The position numbers and the translations under genes were made by a program. Source: Bacteroidota bacterium (lineage in GTDB: Bacteria; Bacteroidota; Bacteroidia; 2-12-FULL-35-15). From it: a stretch of 41,484 bases of DNA. The notes under the pieces are model-generated. The model saw only the letters and a program-made list of their open reading frames with translations, did not search any database and had not been told where the DNA came from. The stretch covers positions 1 to 41,484 of the forward strand of contig JAJTCJ010000013.1 of NCBI GenBank assembly GCA_021323165.1, written 5' to 3'. Below are positions 1 through 9,476 of the stretch, piece by piece. Position 1 is the stretch's first letter; the number at the start of each line of letters is the position of its first letter.

Positions 1-196
1 TATCTGTTTTGGTGTTAAAATCGTTCATGATTCAAAAGTACTAATTTAAGTCCCCTTACTTTTTCATTTTATAAACATTCGCTAAACATGTTTTTAACAC
101 TTTGGTTCCCTGGGTATTTATCCGAATATACGAATAAAATCAAAGCATTCAAACGTTAAAGATTAACAAATAACTTATTTTTATTAACTTTATACA

Positions 197-1495
197 ATGC
201 GTTTCAGTCTGTCGGCTATAACTTGTTTTGGATTATTCTTTTTGCTTTTTTTTTCCTGTAAAAAAGAATCGGATGAATACGGCCCTGTAGTCACGATATA
301 TTCTCCTTTTGAAAACCAAAGTTTTTCTGTTTATGACACTATACTGGTTAATGCATCCGTGACAGATGAAACGAACATTACTGCCGTTTCAGTATCTCTT
401 GTTGATATTAATTATATTCCTGTTCATAAAAGCGTTGCTGCTGAAGTTTCACATCCTCCAATGACAGTTGATATTCTTTATCCGCTGGATAATATTCATT
501 TGCTGTGCGGTAAATATTACATTATGATTACCGCCTCTGATGGAAAAAATGACTCGAGAACCTTTTGTCCTGTAATGATCACCGCGGTTCCAAAGCAGTT
601 GAAGAAAGTTTTTGTAGCAACAAATACCAGCGCATCGCAAACCAACATTTCGTATATAGATAGTACTTTCAGTAATTTATATCCTTTTAAGTCGATGTCG
701 GGTGATTTTACAGGTCTTTCGATTACCAGCTACGATCAGCGGGTTTTTCTTTGCGGTAATTATAATGGGGCATTCAGCGGAATTGACACAGAAGGCAATG
801 TTAAGTTCTCAATATCTGCTATTCCATCTTCAGCACCTTATTTTACGGGATATTTTGGAGAAGATAAAAAAACTTTTGTGGCTAGACATGAGGAAACTGT
901 TAAAGGATATGATAATTCAGGTCAGGTTATTTATACAGCACATGCAAACTCGGGATATTATGTAAGAAAGTTAATTATGAATAACGGGTTTCTTGTTGCT
1001 GAAGAAAAAAGCAAGACATCTTCAAGCAAGGTTCTTGTATCTTTTTATTCTACCGGAACTGCTGAGCAACAGGTCGCATTGAGCCAGGATGTTGTTGATC
1101 TCTGTGAAAAGGATGACCACAATGTATTTGTATTTGGAAATAATTCAGGACAGGGTGTTATTCAATTGTATGACCGTTTAAATAATAATCTGTGGGAGCC
1201 ATATCCTTACCCGCTTGCAGCCGGAGCAATACTGAGTGCTGTACGAATTAATGAAACCACTTACCTGATAGGGCATTCAAACGGAACTATTTATAAATAT
1301 CAGTATTCCGGTGGAGTAACTACTTATCTTACCGGGTTTATAGCTAAACGACTGCGTTATGATGAGTTAAATGATCAGGTGTATATCGTTGAATCTTATC
1401 TGATCACGGCAGTTGACTTTGTTTCTAAAGTACCGGTACATATAATGAGTTCCGGAGAGAATATTCTTGATATCTCATTTCTATATAACAGATAG
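197..1495 (+). CDS. Lipoprotein with Ig-like domain and propeller-like region
   Basis: The 432-aa product starts with a hydrophobic stretch ending FFLLFFSC (Cys about residue 21), followed by KKES, which reads as a lipoprotein signal. Residues about 30-130 look like a bacterial Ig-like domain: VTIYSPFENQSF, then alternating beta strands closing at VMITA. The remaining 300 residues are strand-rich with repeated 'value readout' segments (VFVATNT, VFLCGNYNG, NVFVFGNN, TYLIGHSNG, QVYIVES), compatible with a beta-propeller. I do not recognise a named family, and function is unknown; a surface or periplasmic binding role is inference. The stop lies 4 bp from the stop of the convergent gene, with no terminator between them. 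A start at the ATG gives the complete signal peptide. Confidence 0.75.
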   Translation: MRFSLSAITCFGLFFLLFFSCKKESDEYGPVVTIYSPFENQSFSVYDTILVNASVTDETNITAVSVSLVDINYIPVHKSVAAEVSHPPMTVDILYPLDNIHLLCGKYYIMITASDGKNDSRTFCPVMITAVPKQLKKVFVATNTSASQTNISYIDSTFSNLYPFKSMSGDFTGLSITSYDQRVFLCGNYNGAFSGIDTEGNVKFSISAIPSSAPYFTGYFGEDKKTFVARHEETVKGYDNSGQVIYTAHANSGYYVRKLIMNNGFLVAEEKSKTSSSKVLVSFYSTGTAEQQVALSQDVVDLCEKDDHNVFVFGNNSGQGVIQLYDRLNNNLWEPYPYPLAAGAILSAVRINETTYLIGHSNGTIYKYQYSGGVTTYLTGFIAKRLRYDELNDQVYIVESYLITAVDFVSKVPVHIMSSGENILDISFLYNR

Positions 1496-1499
1496 AAAA

Positions 1500-2072
1500 T
1501 TATTCTATACCAAGTTCTTTAAGTTCATTCCTGTAATCAAGCTGAAGATCCTCGTGTAATTTTCCATAAATAGCTTTGATCTTCTCAATTTCACGGTAAT
1601 ATAAATTACTGATAACTGCGCTTGAATCAAGATTTATTCGTTTTGATCTCACTGTTTTGCAAAAGTAAAGCCTGATCTCGATCTCCGTCTGTTTGTTTTT
1701 GGAATATTTGATCAGCTTATTCATATTCCTTACTATTTTTTGAAGTCCTTTTTTCGTTGTATAACTGCTTTTTCTGTTGATCTCGGTAAAGAGATCATCG
1801 ATTTTATGCTTCGAATCATCGATGTATGCATTTTCATTATTTGCATCAAAGAGAAGATAGGTTAATAGTTCTTTATTCTCTTTTTTGTGTTTTGCCAGCC
1901 GTACACATATCTCAAGAACTTTTTTAGGATCGAGTGTTCTTAATTCTTTTTCTAGCTGACTTATCGAGGGTGCTTTCATTTTTGTGCGTGGAGAAGTAGA
2001 AGTCGCTGGAATATCTTTGACCTTACTATCTTTAAACAAACGGTTTGTGAGTTTCTGGAGCCATTTATTCAT
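1500..2072 (-). CDS. Conserved hypothetical protein, possibly DUF6155-like
   Basis: This is a 190-aa soluble, Lys-rich, mostly helical protein with no signal peptide or membrane helix. The open frame can be extended to a TTG two codons upstream, but the ATG at 2072 (MNKWLQKL) is the more likely start. The core (KKVLEICVRLAKHKKENKELLTYLLF, shown in pieces: KKVLEIC, RLAKHKKENKELL) resembles a small uncharacterised Bacteroidota family that I recall as DUF6155; this is a memory-based match. Function is unknown. It is divergent from the small gene at 2132 across a 59-bp spacer, and it converges on the lipoprotein gene. Confidence 0.7.
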   Translation of the reverse strand: MNKWLQKLTNRLFKDSKVKDIPATSTSPRTKMKAPSISQLEKELRTLDPKKVLEICVRLAKHKKENKELLTYLLFDANNENAYIDDSKHKIDDLFTEINRKSSYTTKKGLQKIVRNMNKLIKYSKNKQTEIEIRLYFCKTVRSKRINLDSSAVISNLYYREIEKIKAIYGKLHEDLQLDYRNELKELGIE

Positions 2073-2084
2073 AAGCAAAATTAC

Positions 2085-2113
2085 TTTTATTAATAAATAT
2101 TTGGGTAATTTTG
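2085..2113 (+). promoter_or_regulatory. Bacteroidota-type promoter for the DUF4834 gene
   Basis: TAATTTTG at 2106-2113 is an exact match to the Bacteroidota -7 consensus TAnnTTTG. TTTT at 2085-2088 stands in for the -33 TTTG with a 17-bp spacer, slightly short. Transcription would begin about 10-15 bp before the ATG at 2132. Confidence 0.4.
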
Positions 2114-2131
2114 TAAAATAAAAGTTATTTA

Positions 2132-2347
2132 ATGAAAGATGTTTTTTATACGATATTGATTGTTTGGATAATCTGGAGGGTGATAAATAGTGTTAACACG
2201 ATGAGATCAAAGCAGGCAGCATCGGTCAGACATGATCATCAAACCAAAAGGCCTGGAGAAACAACAGTAGAGTATGTGCCGCCAAAGAATAAAAAGAAAG
2301 ATGATGATGATGAAGGAGAGTACGTGGATTACGAAGAAATAAAATAA
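2132..2347 (+). CDS. DUF4834 family small membrane protein
   Basis: The product is 71 aa with one N-terminal hydrophobic helix (FYTILIVWIIWRVI, residues about 5-20). A basic linker follows, then a charged tail rich in Lys and Asp that ends GEYVDYEEIK. The N-terminal helix plus the terminal G-E-Y-V-D-Y-E-E motif is what I associate with DUF4834, a small family confined to Bacteroidota; its function is unknown. It is probably a single-pass inner-membrane protein with a cytoplasmic acidic tail. It has its own promoter-like box upstream and a strong hairpin terminator immediately after its stop, so it is likely monocistronic. Confidence 0.75.
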   Translation: MKDVFYTILIVWIIWRVINSVNTMRSKQAASVRHDHQTKRPGETTVEYVPPKNKKKDDDDEGEYVDYEEIK

Positions 2348-2382
2348 AAAGTGCCCTGCCGTTTTCGGCAGGGCACTTTTTT
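2346..2382. terminator. Bidirectional Rho-independent terminator
   Basis: The 10-bp perfect stem GTGCCCTGCC (2351-2360) / GGCAGGGCAC (2367-2376) has loop GTTTTC. It is flanked by A5 on the left and T6 on the right, so it can end transcription from the DUF4834 gene (+) and from the M16 peptidase gene (-), which converge here. Confidence 0.9.
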
Positions 2383-2397
2383 ATTGAGCGTTTGTTA

Positions 2398-5313
2398 TTA
2401 GTATCCGAAAATATCTTCAAGAGACAAGTAAGATACTTTGCCATACTTTTCAAGAGTCTTGATATTCAGTCCATCCTTTTTACCAAGCACTAGAATAGTA
2501 TAAGGCTTACCTTTCATATTCTGCTCCTCAAAGCTTTTAACATCAGCAAATGTCATTTTGGGAACAGCGCTGAATATGTCTTTCCTGATGTCATAATCAA
2601 GACCAAGTTTTTTAGCATTCTGATAATTAAAAAGAATACCCGTTTTTGTGATACGTTCTGTACGGATACTTTGAATGATCGATTCCTGAGCAGCTAGGAA
2701 ATTGTTTTTAGAATCAGGCATATTGTTGATCAGCTCCATCATGCCGGCCATAGCTTCAGGTAATTTATCTGCCTGTGTTCCGATGTAAGCGAAAACATAA
2801 TTCGGTTCAGCCTTTTTATCAGCAAGTGTATAATTTGAAAACACAGAATAAGCAAGGGCTTTTGATTCACGCATTTCCTGGAATACGATAGAGGACATAC
2901 CTCCGCCAAAATATTCATTGAACATTCTGATCTTCGGAACATTGTCCTTATTATACGTTTCACCTTTGGAAAGCATAATGATCTCAGCCTGTTTCATATC
3001 ATAATCAACCACATAAACATTGGTGTTAGGCTCCGTTTCTTTAAATTTAAATGGAGCAGGGACAGGCAATAACTTAGCCGGTACATTCATATGTTTGTTC
3101 AATATGCTTATTACTTCTTCTTCAGTGTTGCTTCCGTAATAAAGGATATCATGTTCATAAGAAGTAAGCTTCTTTGTTACCGAAAGCAGGTCTTGTGATG
3201 TAAGACGCTTTAATTCTTCGTTTGAAAGTATATACGTGTAAGGTGATTGTTTTCCATATTTTCCAAAAGCTGAAAGAGCACTATATAAAATTTCATTTTT
3301 ATCTAACTTGGCATCTTCACGCTTCTTTAAATAATCAGAAACAAGATTTTTTAACGCTTCCTCATTTGCCTGAGCATTGGTTAACAGGTCTTCGAAAAGC
3401 TTTGTTGCTTTTTCGAAATTTTCTGTCAAGCCGCCCATTGTTACCCATGTTTCGTCTTCTCCCGAATACACTCCGAAATTAACGCCAAGCTTATAAAACT
3501 CCTGCTGAACATCAGCTGCAGATAATTTATCGGTACCGAGATATTTAAGATAATCAATAGCAATTCCAAGCTTTTTATCATTGTTATTACCCATATCAAA
3601 AATGTAATAAAGGGCAAAAGTTTTGTTCTCGGAGTTATGAGTATAAAGAACAGGAATGTTGTTCTTCGCAGTAAGTTTGCGGATATCTTTATTGTAATCA
3701 ATAAAAACAGGTTCTATTTGTTTGGCTGGTGTGTTAATGATGTTTTTTACGAATTCACTCTGGTCATCGCGGTTCACACTTACAGGAGTGATCTCAGGTT
3801 TGATCACTTTTTGAACAGATTTGTCTTCACCAGTTCTTTTGAAAACAGCAACATAGTTATCTTTAAAATTTGCGTTTGCAAAATTAATTATATCCTGCTT
3901 TGTGATCTTTGATAAGCGATTGATCGTATTTACAGCATCATTCCAAGGAGTTGCAGTTATAAAAGCACTTACAAAGGCATCAGCACGGGCACTGTTGCGT
4001 TCATACATTTTAGTCTGCTGTAATTTTGTGTCAGTTATAATAGCACTCAATAACCAATCAGGAAAGTTTCCTTTTTTGATCATTTCCAATTGTTCAAGTA
4101 AAAGTCCCTGTAATTGTTCAAGCGTCTGACCTTCTTTAGGAGTTCCGGTCATTACAAGGGCAGAATAATCCTTAAATTCCATATCGAAAGCACCAGCATC
4201 CAACGCTTTTTGCTGCTGATTGATGTTAAGATCTACAAGGCCGGCTTTACCATTTGCTAATATCTTTGCAGTCAGCATAAGCATATCAGCCTCCTTTGTA
4301 TTGATACCTGGGAATCTGAATCCCAACATTATATTCTCTGCATCAGGTCCAACGATTTCCTTCGTGATATGTTTTGTGATAGGAGGTTCAATAAATGGCT
4401 GATAAGCAGGAACAGGCTTGTTTTTCCAAGAATTGAATTTTTCATCAATGATCTTGATCGTTGCATCAGGATCGAAATCACCTGATAAACATATTGCCAT
4501 ATTATTAGGCACATAATAGGTATTGAAATATTTTTTAATTTCTGTAAGTGAAGGGTTCTTTAAATGATCGATCGTTCCGATAGTTGTTTGTGAGCCATAT
4601 GTATTTGTAGGGAACAGACCTGCAAATAAAGCTTCCCAGGCTTTGTCACCGTCACTGTCGAGACCGCGGTTCTTTTCTTCATAAACAGCTTCAAGTTCTG
4701 TATGGAATAATCTTAATACCGGTGCGCGAAAACGTTCAGCTTCAATTGTACACCATTTCTCAAACTGGTTGGAAGGAATATCATTTACATAAACTGTTTG
4801 TTCAAGCCAAGTATAAGCATTGGTTCCTTTTGCACCGATTGACGAAAGCATTTTATCGTATTCATTTGCGATGGCAAAAGTCGAAGCATATCCTGAGATA
4901 CTGTCTATCTGATGATAAATTGACTTTCTTTTAGATTCATCTTTGGTTTTTCTGTAAACTTCATATAACGCTTCAATCTTATCAAGTTCAACTTTTTCTT
5001 TTGCATAATCTTTTGAACCATATTTATCCGTCCCTTTAAAAACCATATGCTCAAGGTAATGAGCAAGTCCGGTTGCGTCTTTAGGGTCGTTCTTGCTGCC
5101 TGCACGCGTTGCAATGTAGGTCTGGATACGCGGAGCATTCTTATAAACTGTCATATAAACGGTAAGCCCGTTATCCAGTTTGTATATTCTCGCATTTAAA
5201 GGGTCATCAGCAACAGACTCGTATTTATAAGTTTTAGTTTGAGCATTTACACTTGAACTTACTAAAAAAAGTAAGAATGCAGAGGCTGCGAGAGATTTGC
5301 GTAATAAATTCAT
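2398..5313 (-). CDS. Secreted two-domain M16 family zinc metallopeptidase
   Basis: This 971-aa protein has a signal peptide (MNLLRKSLAASAFLLFLVSSSVNA, predicted cut before QT). The inverted zinc motif HYLEH lies at residues 85-89, followed by the family-typical AYTWLEQTVYV at about 166-176. A Glu cluster, ELEAVYEEKNRG (about 206-217), contains the expected third zinc ligand. Length fits the two-lobed M16 peptidases of this phylum (pitrilysin/insulinase fold, N-lobe active and C-lobe closing the chamber). The C-terminal lobe contains the usual FGGGMSSIVFQEMRESKALAYS segment (FGGGMSS, QEMRESKALAYS). The likely role is degradation of peptides in the periplasm. It is divergent from the M1 peptidase gene, with a TATATTTA -7-like box at 5338-5345 upstream on this strand. 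Confidence 0.93.
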   Translation of the reverse strand: MNLLRKSLAASAFLLFLVSSSVNAQTKTYKYESVADDPLNARIYKLDNGLTVYMTVYKNAPRIQTYIATRAGSKNDPKDATGLAHYLEHMVFKGTDKYGSKDYAKEKVELDKIEALYEVYRKTKDESKRKSIYHQIDSISGYASTFAIANEYDKMLSSIGAKGTNAYTWLEQTVYVNDIPSNQFEKWCTIEAERFRAPVLRLFHTELEAVYEEKNRGLDSDGDKAWEALFAGLFPTNTYGSQTTIGTIDHLKNPSLTEIKKYFNTYYVPNNMAICLSGDFDPDATIKIIDEKFNSWKNKPVPAYQPFIEPPITKHITKEIVGPDAENIMLGFRFPGINTKEADMLMLTAKILANGKAGLVDLNINQQQKALDAGAFDMEFKDYSALVMTGTPKEGQTLEQLQGLLLEQLEMIKKGNFPDWLLSAIITDTKLQQTKMYERNSARADAFVSAFITATPWNDAVNTINRLSKITKQDIINFANANFKDNYVAVFKRTGEDKSVQKVIKPEITPVSVNRDDQSEFVKNIINTPAKQIEPVFIDYNKDIRKLTAKNNIPVLYTHNSENKTFALYYIFDMGNNNDKKLGIAIDYLKYLGTDKLSAADVQQEFYKLGVNFGVYSGEDETWVTMGGLTENFEKATKLFEDLLTNAQANEEALKNLVSDYLKKREDAKLDKNEILYSALSAFGKYGKQSPYTYILSNEELKRLTSQDLLSVTKKLTSYEHDILYYGSNTEEEVISILNKHMNVPAKLLPVPAPFKFKETEPNTNVYVVDYDMKQAEIIMLSKGETYNKDNVPKIRMFNEYFGGGMSSIVFQEMRESKALAYSVFSNYTLADKKAEPNYVFAYIGTQADKLPEAMAGMMELINNMPDSKNNFLAAQESIIQSIRTERITKTGILFNYQNAKKLGLDYDIRKDIFSAVPKMTFADVKSFEEQNMKGKPYTILVLGKKDGLNIKTLEKYGKVSYLSLEDIFGY

Positions 5314-5427
5314 CCTAGTTTAAATTTTTGTGAATTGTAAATATAGCTTAAACTTTCCAAAAAATAAAATGAAAGAATACAAAAAGAACTAAGATTAAGG
5401 ATGGTACGGATGTGTATAAAATCTTAG

Positions 5428-5457
5428 TTTTATAGAAATTAAAAAATGATATATTTA
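5428..5457 (+). promoter_or_regulatory. Candidate promoter of the M1 peptidase gene
   Basis: TATATTTA at 5450-5457 matches seven of eight positions of TAnnTTTG. TTTT at 5428-5431 is a near match to the -33 TTTG with an 18-bp spacer. The same arrangement (TTTT, 18 bp, TATATTTA) occurs before the secreted repeat protein at 29871. The AT-rich background makes chance matches common. Confidence 0.3.
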
Positions 5458-5490
5458 CGAGAGAAAAAATTCTGACCGAAATTCTTTATT

Positions 5491-8400
5491 ATGAAATATC
5501 CTATCTGTTTATTTTTAGCTGTTCTTTCTTTCAGCGCCTTCGCACAATTTCCTGAGAATACTTATCAAAGCGCCTCCAATCAGTATTATTGGAAGAACCG
5601 AAAACCATTTGAAGGCTACTGGCAGCAGGATGTTCATTATAAGATCACTGCTTCAATTGATGATAAAACAGATATTGTGGATGGTTCCGAAGAATTAACT
5701 TACTGGAACAATTCTCCTGATGAACTTCCTTTTGTTTATTTTCATTTATACAGCAACGCACAAACAAAAGGGTCTTATCTCGCAGACCTTTATGAAAATA
5801 ATAAAGTAAAGCTTCATTTTGGAAAGTATCAGGAAAAAGGCCTGGGAACTACGATCGAGAAGATAACTCAAAATGATACCGATCTTAAAACTGAGCTTGA
5901 CAATACTGTAATTAAAGTTTATTTACAATCACCGCTTAAGCCGGGGGAGAAAGTAACACTGAAAATAAAATTTAAAACTTATTTTGATTCAGGAACAATC
6001 CGAAACAGGATGAAGTTGTTCAATGCCTGGGGATTCAAGCATTATGATGTTGTTCACTGGTATCCGAGAATATCTGTTTATGACAGAAAAATGGGTTGGG
6101 ATACTGATCAGCACATGGATCATGAATTTTATGGTGATTTTGGGACCTATGATGTCGCCTTTACTTTGCCGAACAATTATATAGTTGACGCAACCGGTAC
6201 TTTAATAAATAAATCAGAAGTATTGCCGGATGATCTTCGCGCTAAGCTTGATATAAAAAATTTTAAGGATAAACCCTGGAATGAGAAACCATCTGTAATA
6301 ATTCCTGCAGACGGCACTACAAAAACCTGGTTGTTCCATGCTGAGAACGTTCATGATTTTGCATTGACTGCAGATCCTACATACCGCATTGGAGAAGCAG
6401 AATGGAATGGGATAAAATGTTACGCGCTTGCACAGGAACCTCATGCTTCTTTGTGGCAGAATGCAGCTGAATATACAGCAAAAGTGATTCGGGTAAATTC
6501 TACGGATTTCGGAATGTACGGTTATTCGAAAATGACTGTTGCTGATGCGCAGGATGGAATGGAATATCCGATGCTTACACTCGATGGAGGATATGATCCT
6601 GATTACAGGGATCTACTTGCTCATGAGATCAGTCACAATTGGTTCTTTGGAATGGTTGGAAGCAATGAAACATACAGGGCTGCAATGGATGAAGGTTTTA
6701 CACAATTCCTTACTGACTGGACCTATGAACGAATTGATGGAAGCCAGAGAATAAGATATAAATCAAGATCAAATTATGTAGAACGGTTTACAGAACCTGA
6801 TTATGTCCGTAACAGCGAAGTTTATAACGGCTATATGAATGAAGCGGCCAGAGGTAAGGAAACATATATTGATGTTCATTCAGATATGTACAATGGTGCT
6901 CTGCGTCACGGTGGAGGCTATTCACAGGTATATATGAAAACTGCCACCATGCTTTACAATCTTCAGTATGTATTAGGAGATTCATTATTCATAGCTTCTA
7001 TGAGTCATTATTTTCATCAATGGAAATTCGCTCATCCTTATCTTGAAGATTTTAGAGCATCAGTGATCCAATATTCAAAGGTTGATCTTAACTGGTTCTT
7101 TGATGCGTGGATTGGAACAGCTAAGACAATTGATTATGGTGTTGGAAAAGTAAAGAAAGGAGAGAAGGAAGATGAATACAAAATTACATTCAAGCGTAAA
7201 GGCATGCAGATGCCTCTTGATTTTGCGGTGATTGGAAAGAACGACAGCATTTATCTTTTTCATATTCCCAATACATGGTTCGTTAAAAAAACAAAGGCGA
7301 ATGTACTGCCTCGTTGGATAGGATGGGATAAAGTAAAACCCGAATACACTGCAACAGTAACCATCCCAGGCGGGGTTGCTGATGTTGTGATTGATCCGAC
7401 CTTCCGTCTGGCGGATGTAAACATGCTTAACAACAGCAAAAAAGCTCCTATTAAATATCGTTTCGATCACAGGATCTATAATCCTTCTGATTGGTCCAAA
7501 TATGAAATATTTGCAAGGCCGGATGTATGGTACAACGGCTATGACGGACTTAAGATAGGTCTGAATATGAATGGGAATTATATGAACTACAGGCATATAT
7601 TTGATGCAACTGTTTGGTTCAATACAGGGATCTTTCAAAATTATCTCGACAGTACAGTTCAAAAGAACAGCTACGATAATATCAGTTTCAGGATAAATTA
7701 TAAAACAGCAACAGATAAATTCATGAAAGGTTCTTCATTTTACTTTTCCGCAAAAGCACTGGATGGTTTAAATGCATATCTCGTTGGTTTTGACAGAAAA
7801 GATATTTCAGGAAAGAACAGAGTATACATTAATTTTAAATCAATGTACAGGCAGGATCTGAATGATCTTCCTTATTTACTTCTTCCGAAAGAGTGGACAC
7901 CAAATCAATTGAACAATACGATCAATATTGGTCTGGAGCATACTTATTCTTACAGAAAAGGAACAGGTAATATAAATATCGGGATGCGTTCTACTGCCTT
8001 GATGAGTGATTATGATTACCAGACTTTGCATGTGAATGTGATCAACCGTACGCGCCTTAGTAAATTCCAACTTAACACAAGGTTAGTCGGTCAGTATGGT
8101 ACAGGACGTAAGTGGGCAAGTGAGTCTTCATTATTCCTTGCCGGAGCAAATCCGGAAGAGATGATGGAAAACAAATATACACGTTCACAAGGCTTCTTCG
8201 ATCCAGAGTGGGCAGAGATTGGAACAGGTACAAATCATTTTCATTATGGAGGCGGATTGAACCTGAGAGGTTATTCAGGTTATCTTGCACCGGAGATCCA
8301 GTCCGACAGTTCGATTGTGTATACTTATAAAGGGCAAACAGGTGCAGCAATCAACGCAGAGCTTGAATTTGATGGTTTTTTTAGAATAAAGAAGCAGAAC

Positions 8401-8676
8401 TGGCTGACTAGAACATTTAAACTTAACACTTATTTATTCGGAGATGCAGGGATAATCAATTACAACACTCCTGATAATAATATTCTGAAAATGACAAAAG
8501 TGAGAATAGATGCCGGAGTTGGTGCTGCATTAACTATCAAGAAATTCGGAGCTTTACAAATGGTAAATCCTCTGACTATACGTTTTGATATGCCTTTATT
8601 CCTTAACAGAATGCCTGCTGTAGATAAAGAATTCATTCAATACAGGTTTATTGTGGCAGTGAGCCGCGCATTTTAA
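5491..8676 (+). CDS. M1 family metallopeptidase fused to an Omp85-like outer-membrane beta-barrel
   Basis: The 1061-aa product has signal peptide MKYPICLFLAVLSFSAFA. Residues about 40-560 are M1 (gluzincin): substrate motif GMEYP at 356-360 (variant of GAMEN), zinc site HEISH at 378-382 and third ligand E401 (HExxH-x18-E). After a linker domain, residues about 650-1061 read as alternating amphipathic strands. Two Omp85 hallmarks are visible there: GGGLNLRGYSGY, with RGY at 926-928, like the (V/I)RG(F/Y) motif of barrel loop 6; and a C-terminal strand ending YRFIVAVSRAF with terminal Phe, as in the outer-membrane beta-signal. PLTIRFDMPLF resembles a penultimate Omp85 strand. Seen: the M1 motifs. 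Inference: the barrel anchors or exports the peptidase at the outer membrane. It is followed 30 bp later by a secreted TPR protein. Confidence 0.9.
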   Translation: MKYPICLFLAVLSFSAFAQFPENTYQSASNQYYWKNRKPFEGYWQQDVHYKITASIDDKTDIVDGSEELTYWNNSPDELPFVYFHLYSNAQTKGSYLADLYENNKVKLHFGKYQEKGLGTTIEKITQNDTDLKTELDNTVIKVYLQSPLKPGEKVTLKIKFKTYFDSGTIRNRMKLFNAWGFKHYDVVHWYPRISVYDRKMGWDTDQHMDHEFYGDFGTYDVAFTLPNNYIVDATGTLINKSEVLPDDLRAKLDIKNFKDKPWNEKPSVIIPADGTTKTWLFHAENVHDFALTADPTYRIGEAEWNGIKCYALAQEPHASLWQNAAEYTAKVIRVNSTDFGMYGYSKMTVADAQDGMEYPMLTLDGGYDPDYRDLLAHEISHNWFFGMVGSNETYRAAMDEGFTQFLTDWTYERIDGSQRIRYKSRSNYVERFTEPDYVRNSEVYNGYMNEAARGKETYIDVHSDMYNGALRHGGGYSQVYMKTATMLYNLQYVLGDSLFIASMSHYFHQWKFAHPYLEDFRASVIQYSKVDLNWFFDAWIGTAKTIDYGVGKVKKGEKEDEYKITFKRKGMQMPLDFAVIGKNDSIYLFHIPNTWFVKKTKANVLPRWIGWDKVKPEYTATVTIPGGVADVVIDPTFRLADVNMLNNSKKAPIKYRFDHRIYNPSDWSKYEIFARPDVWYNGYDGLKIGLNMNGNYMNYRHIFDATVWFNTGIFQNYLDSTVQKNSYDNISFRINYKTATDKFMKGSSFYFSAKALDGLNAYLVGFDRKDISGKNRVYINFKSMYRQDLNDLPYLLLPKEWTPNQLNNTINIGLEHTYSYRKGTGNINIGMRSTALMSDYDYQTLHVNVINRTRLSKFQLNTRLVGQYGTGRKWASESSLFLAGANPEEMMENKYTRSQGFFDPEWAEIGTGTNHFHYGGGLNLRGYSGYLAPEIQSDSSIVYTYKGQTGAAINAELEFDGFFRIKKQNWLTRTFKLNTYLFGDAGIINYNTPDNNILKMTKVRIDAGVGAALTIKKFGALQMVNPLTIRFDMPLFLNRMPAVDKEFIQYRFIVAVSRAF

Positions 8677-8706
8677 TTTTTATTTAACAAAGAAAATTCA
8701 ACCAAA

Positions 8707-9468
8707 ATGACAACTAAAAAACTATTAGTCACTGTATTTGCGATCGCTACAGTTTTTTCTGTTACGGCTCAGAGTAATAATGATGAGCTTTATAAAAAAG
8801 CTCTCAAGCTCAAAATGGAATACAAATACAAAGAAGCATTTCCGATGTTTCAGACTTTGTTAAAGTCAGATTCTGCCAATGTAAATTATCTTCAGTATGG
8901 TAGTTATTGTTACGCAAAGTATGGATATTATTATGCTCCGGAAGCCGAAAAAATGAAGCACTATAAAGCGGCAGAATATCTTGCAAAAAAAGCTATTAAG
9001 AGTTTGGAAACAAGCGCGGATGCTCATTATGCTTACGCGATGGCATTGGGTCGTATTAACGAGAATGCAAGTTCAAAACAAAAGATAGCTAATGCTAAAT
9101 TAATTAAAGCCGAAGCAGACAGAGCGATAGCACTTAATCCAAAACAAGCGGGTGCTTACCATATTCTTGGCCGCTGGCATCGTACTATTGCAGGTTTCAG
9201 TGCAGTAGAAAAAATGATGATCAATTCTTTCTTTGGCGGAGTTCCTCCCGGTGGTTCTTATGAAGATGCTATCAAAGCATTTATGTCTGCCATTGCCATT
9301 GAACCTCGTTATATGAATCATCAGTTTGAGCTAGCGCAAACATATTACGATATGGGAAAGAAAGTAGAAGCGAAGCTTTGGGCCCAGAAAGCGCTTGAAA
9401 TAGTTCCTACAAATGATGATGATATTAAGGCGAAAAAGGATTGTGAAGAGCTGATCAAAAAGCTTTAA
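8707..9468 (+). CDS. Secreted TPR protein, RMD-like
   Basis: This 253-aa protein carries a signal peptide (MTTKKLLVTVFAIATVFSVTA, cut before Q). The mature part is all-helical TPR-type. It includes YHILGRWHRTIAGFSAVEK and a FFGGVPPGGSYEDAIKAF segment followed by AIEPRYMNHQFELAQTYYDMGK. This combination (GRWH, FGG.P..SYEDA, then a TPR) is the signature I associate with the 'regulator of microtubule dynamics' TPR family, which also has bacterial members; the name implies nothing about function here. It is probably periplasmic and binds a protein partner. It lies 30 bp after the M1-barrel gene on the same strand, so the two are likely co-transcribed, and it converges on the glycosyltransferase gene 8 bp away. 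Confidence 0.82.
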   Translation: MTTKKLLVTVFAIATVFSVTAQSNNDELYKKALKLKMEYKYKEAFPMFQTLLKSDSANVNYLQYGSYCYAKYGYYYAPEAEKMKHYKAAEYLAKKAIKSLETSADAHYAYAMALGRINENASSKQKIANAKLIKAEADRAIALNPKQAGAYHILGRWHRTIAGFSAVEKMMINSFFGGVPPGGSYEDAIKAFMSAIAIEPRYMNHQFELAQTYYDMGKKVEAKLWAQKALEIVPTNDDDIKAKKDCEELIKKL

Positions 9469-9476
9469 TAAATAAA

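Noticed and set aside
7075-7662. Minus-strand 195-codon open frame inside the M1 gene
   Set aside because: It lies fully within a coding region with clear M1/barrel sequence on the other strand, and its translation (Cys/Ile/His-rich, no domain) looks like a shadow frame.
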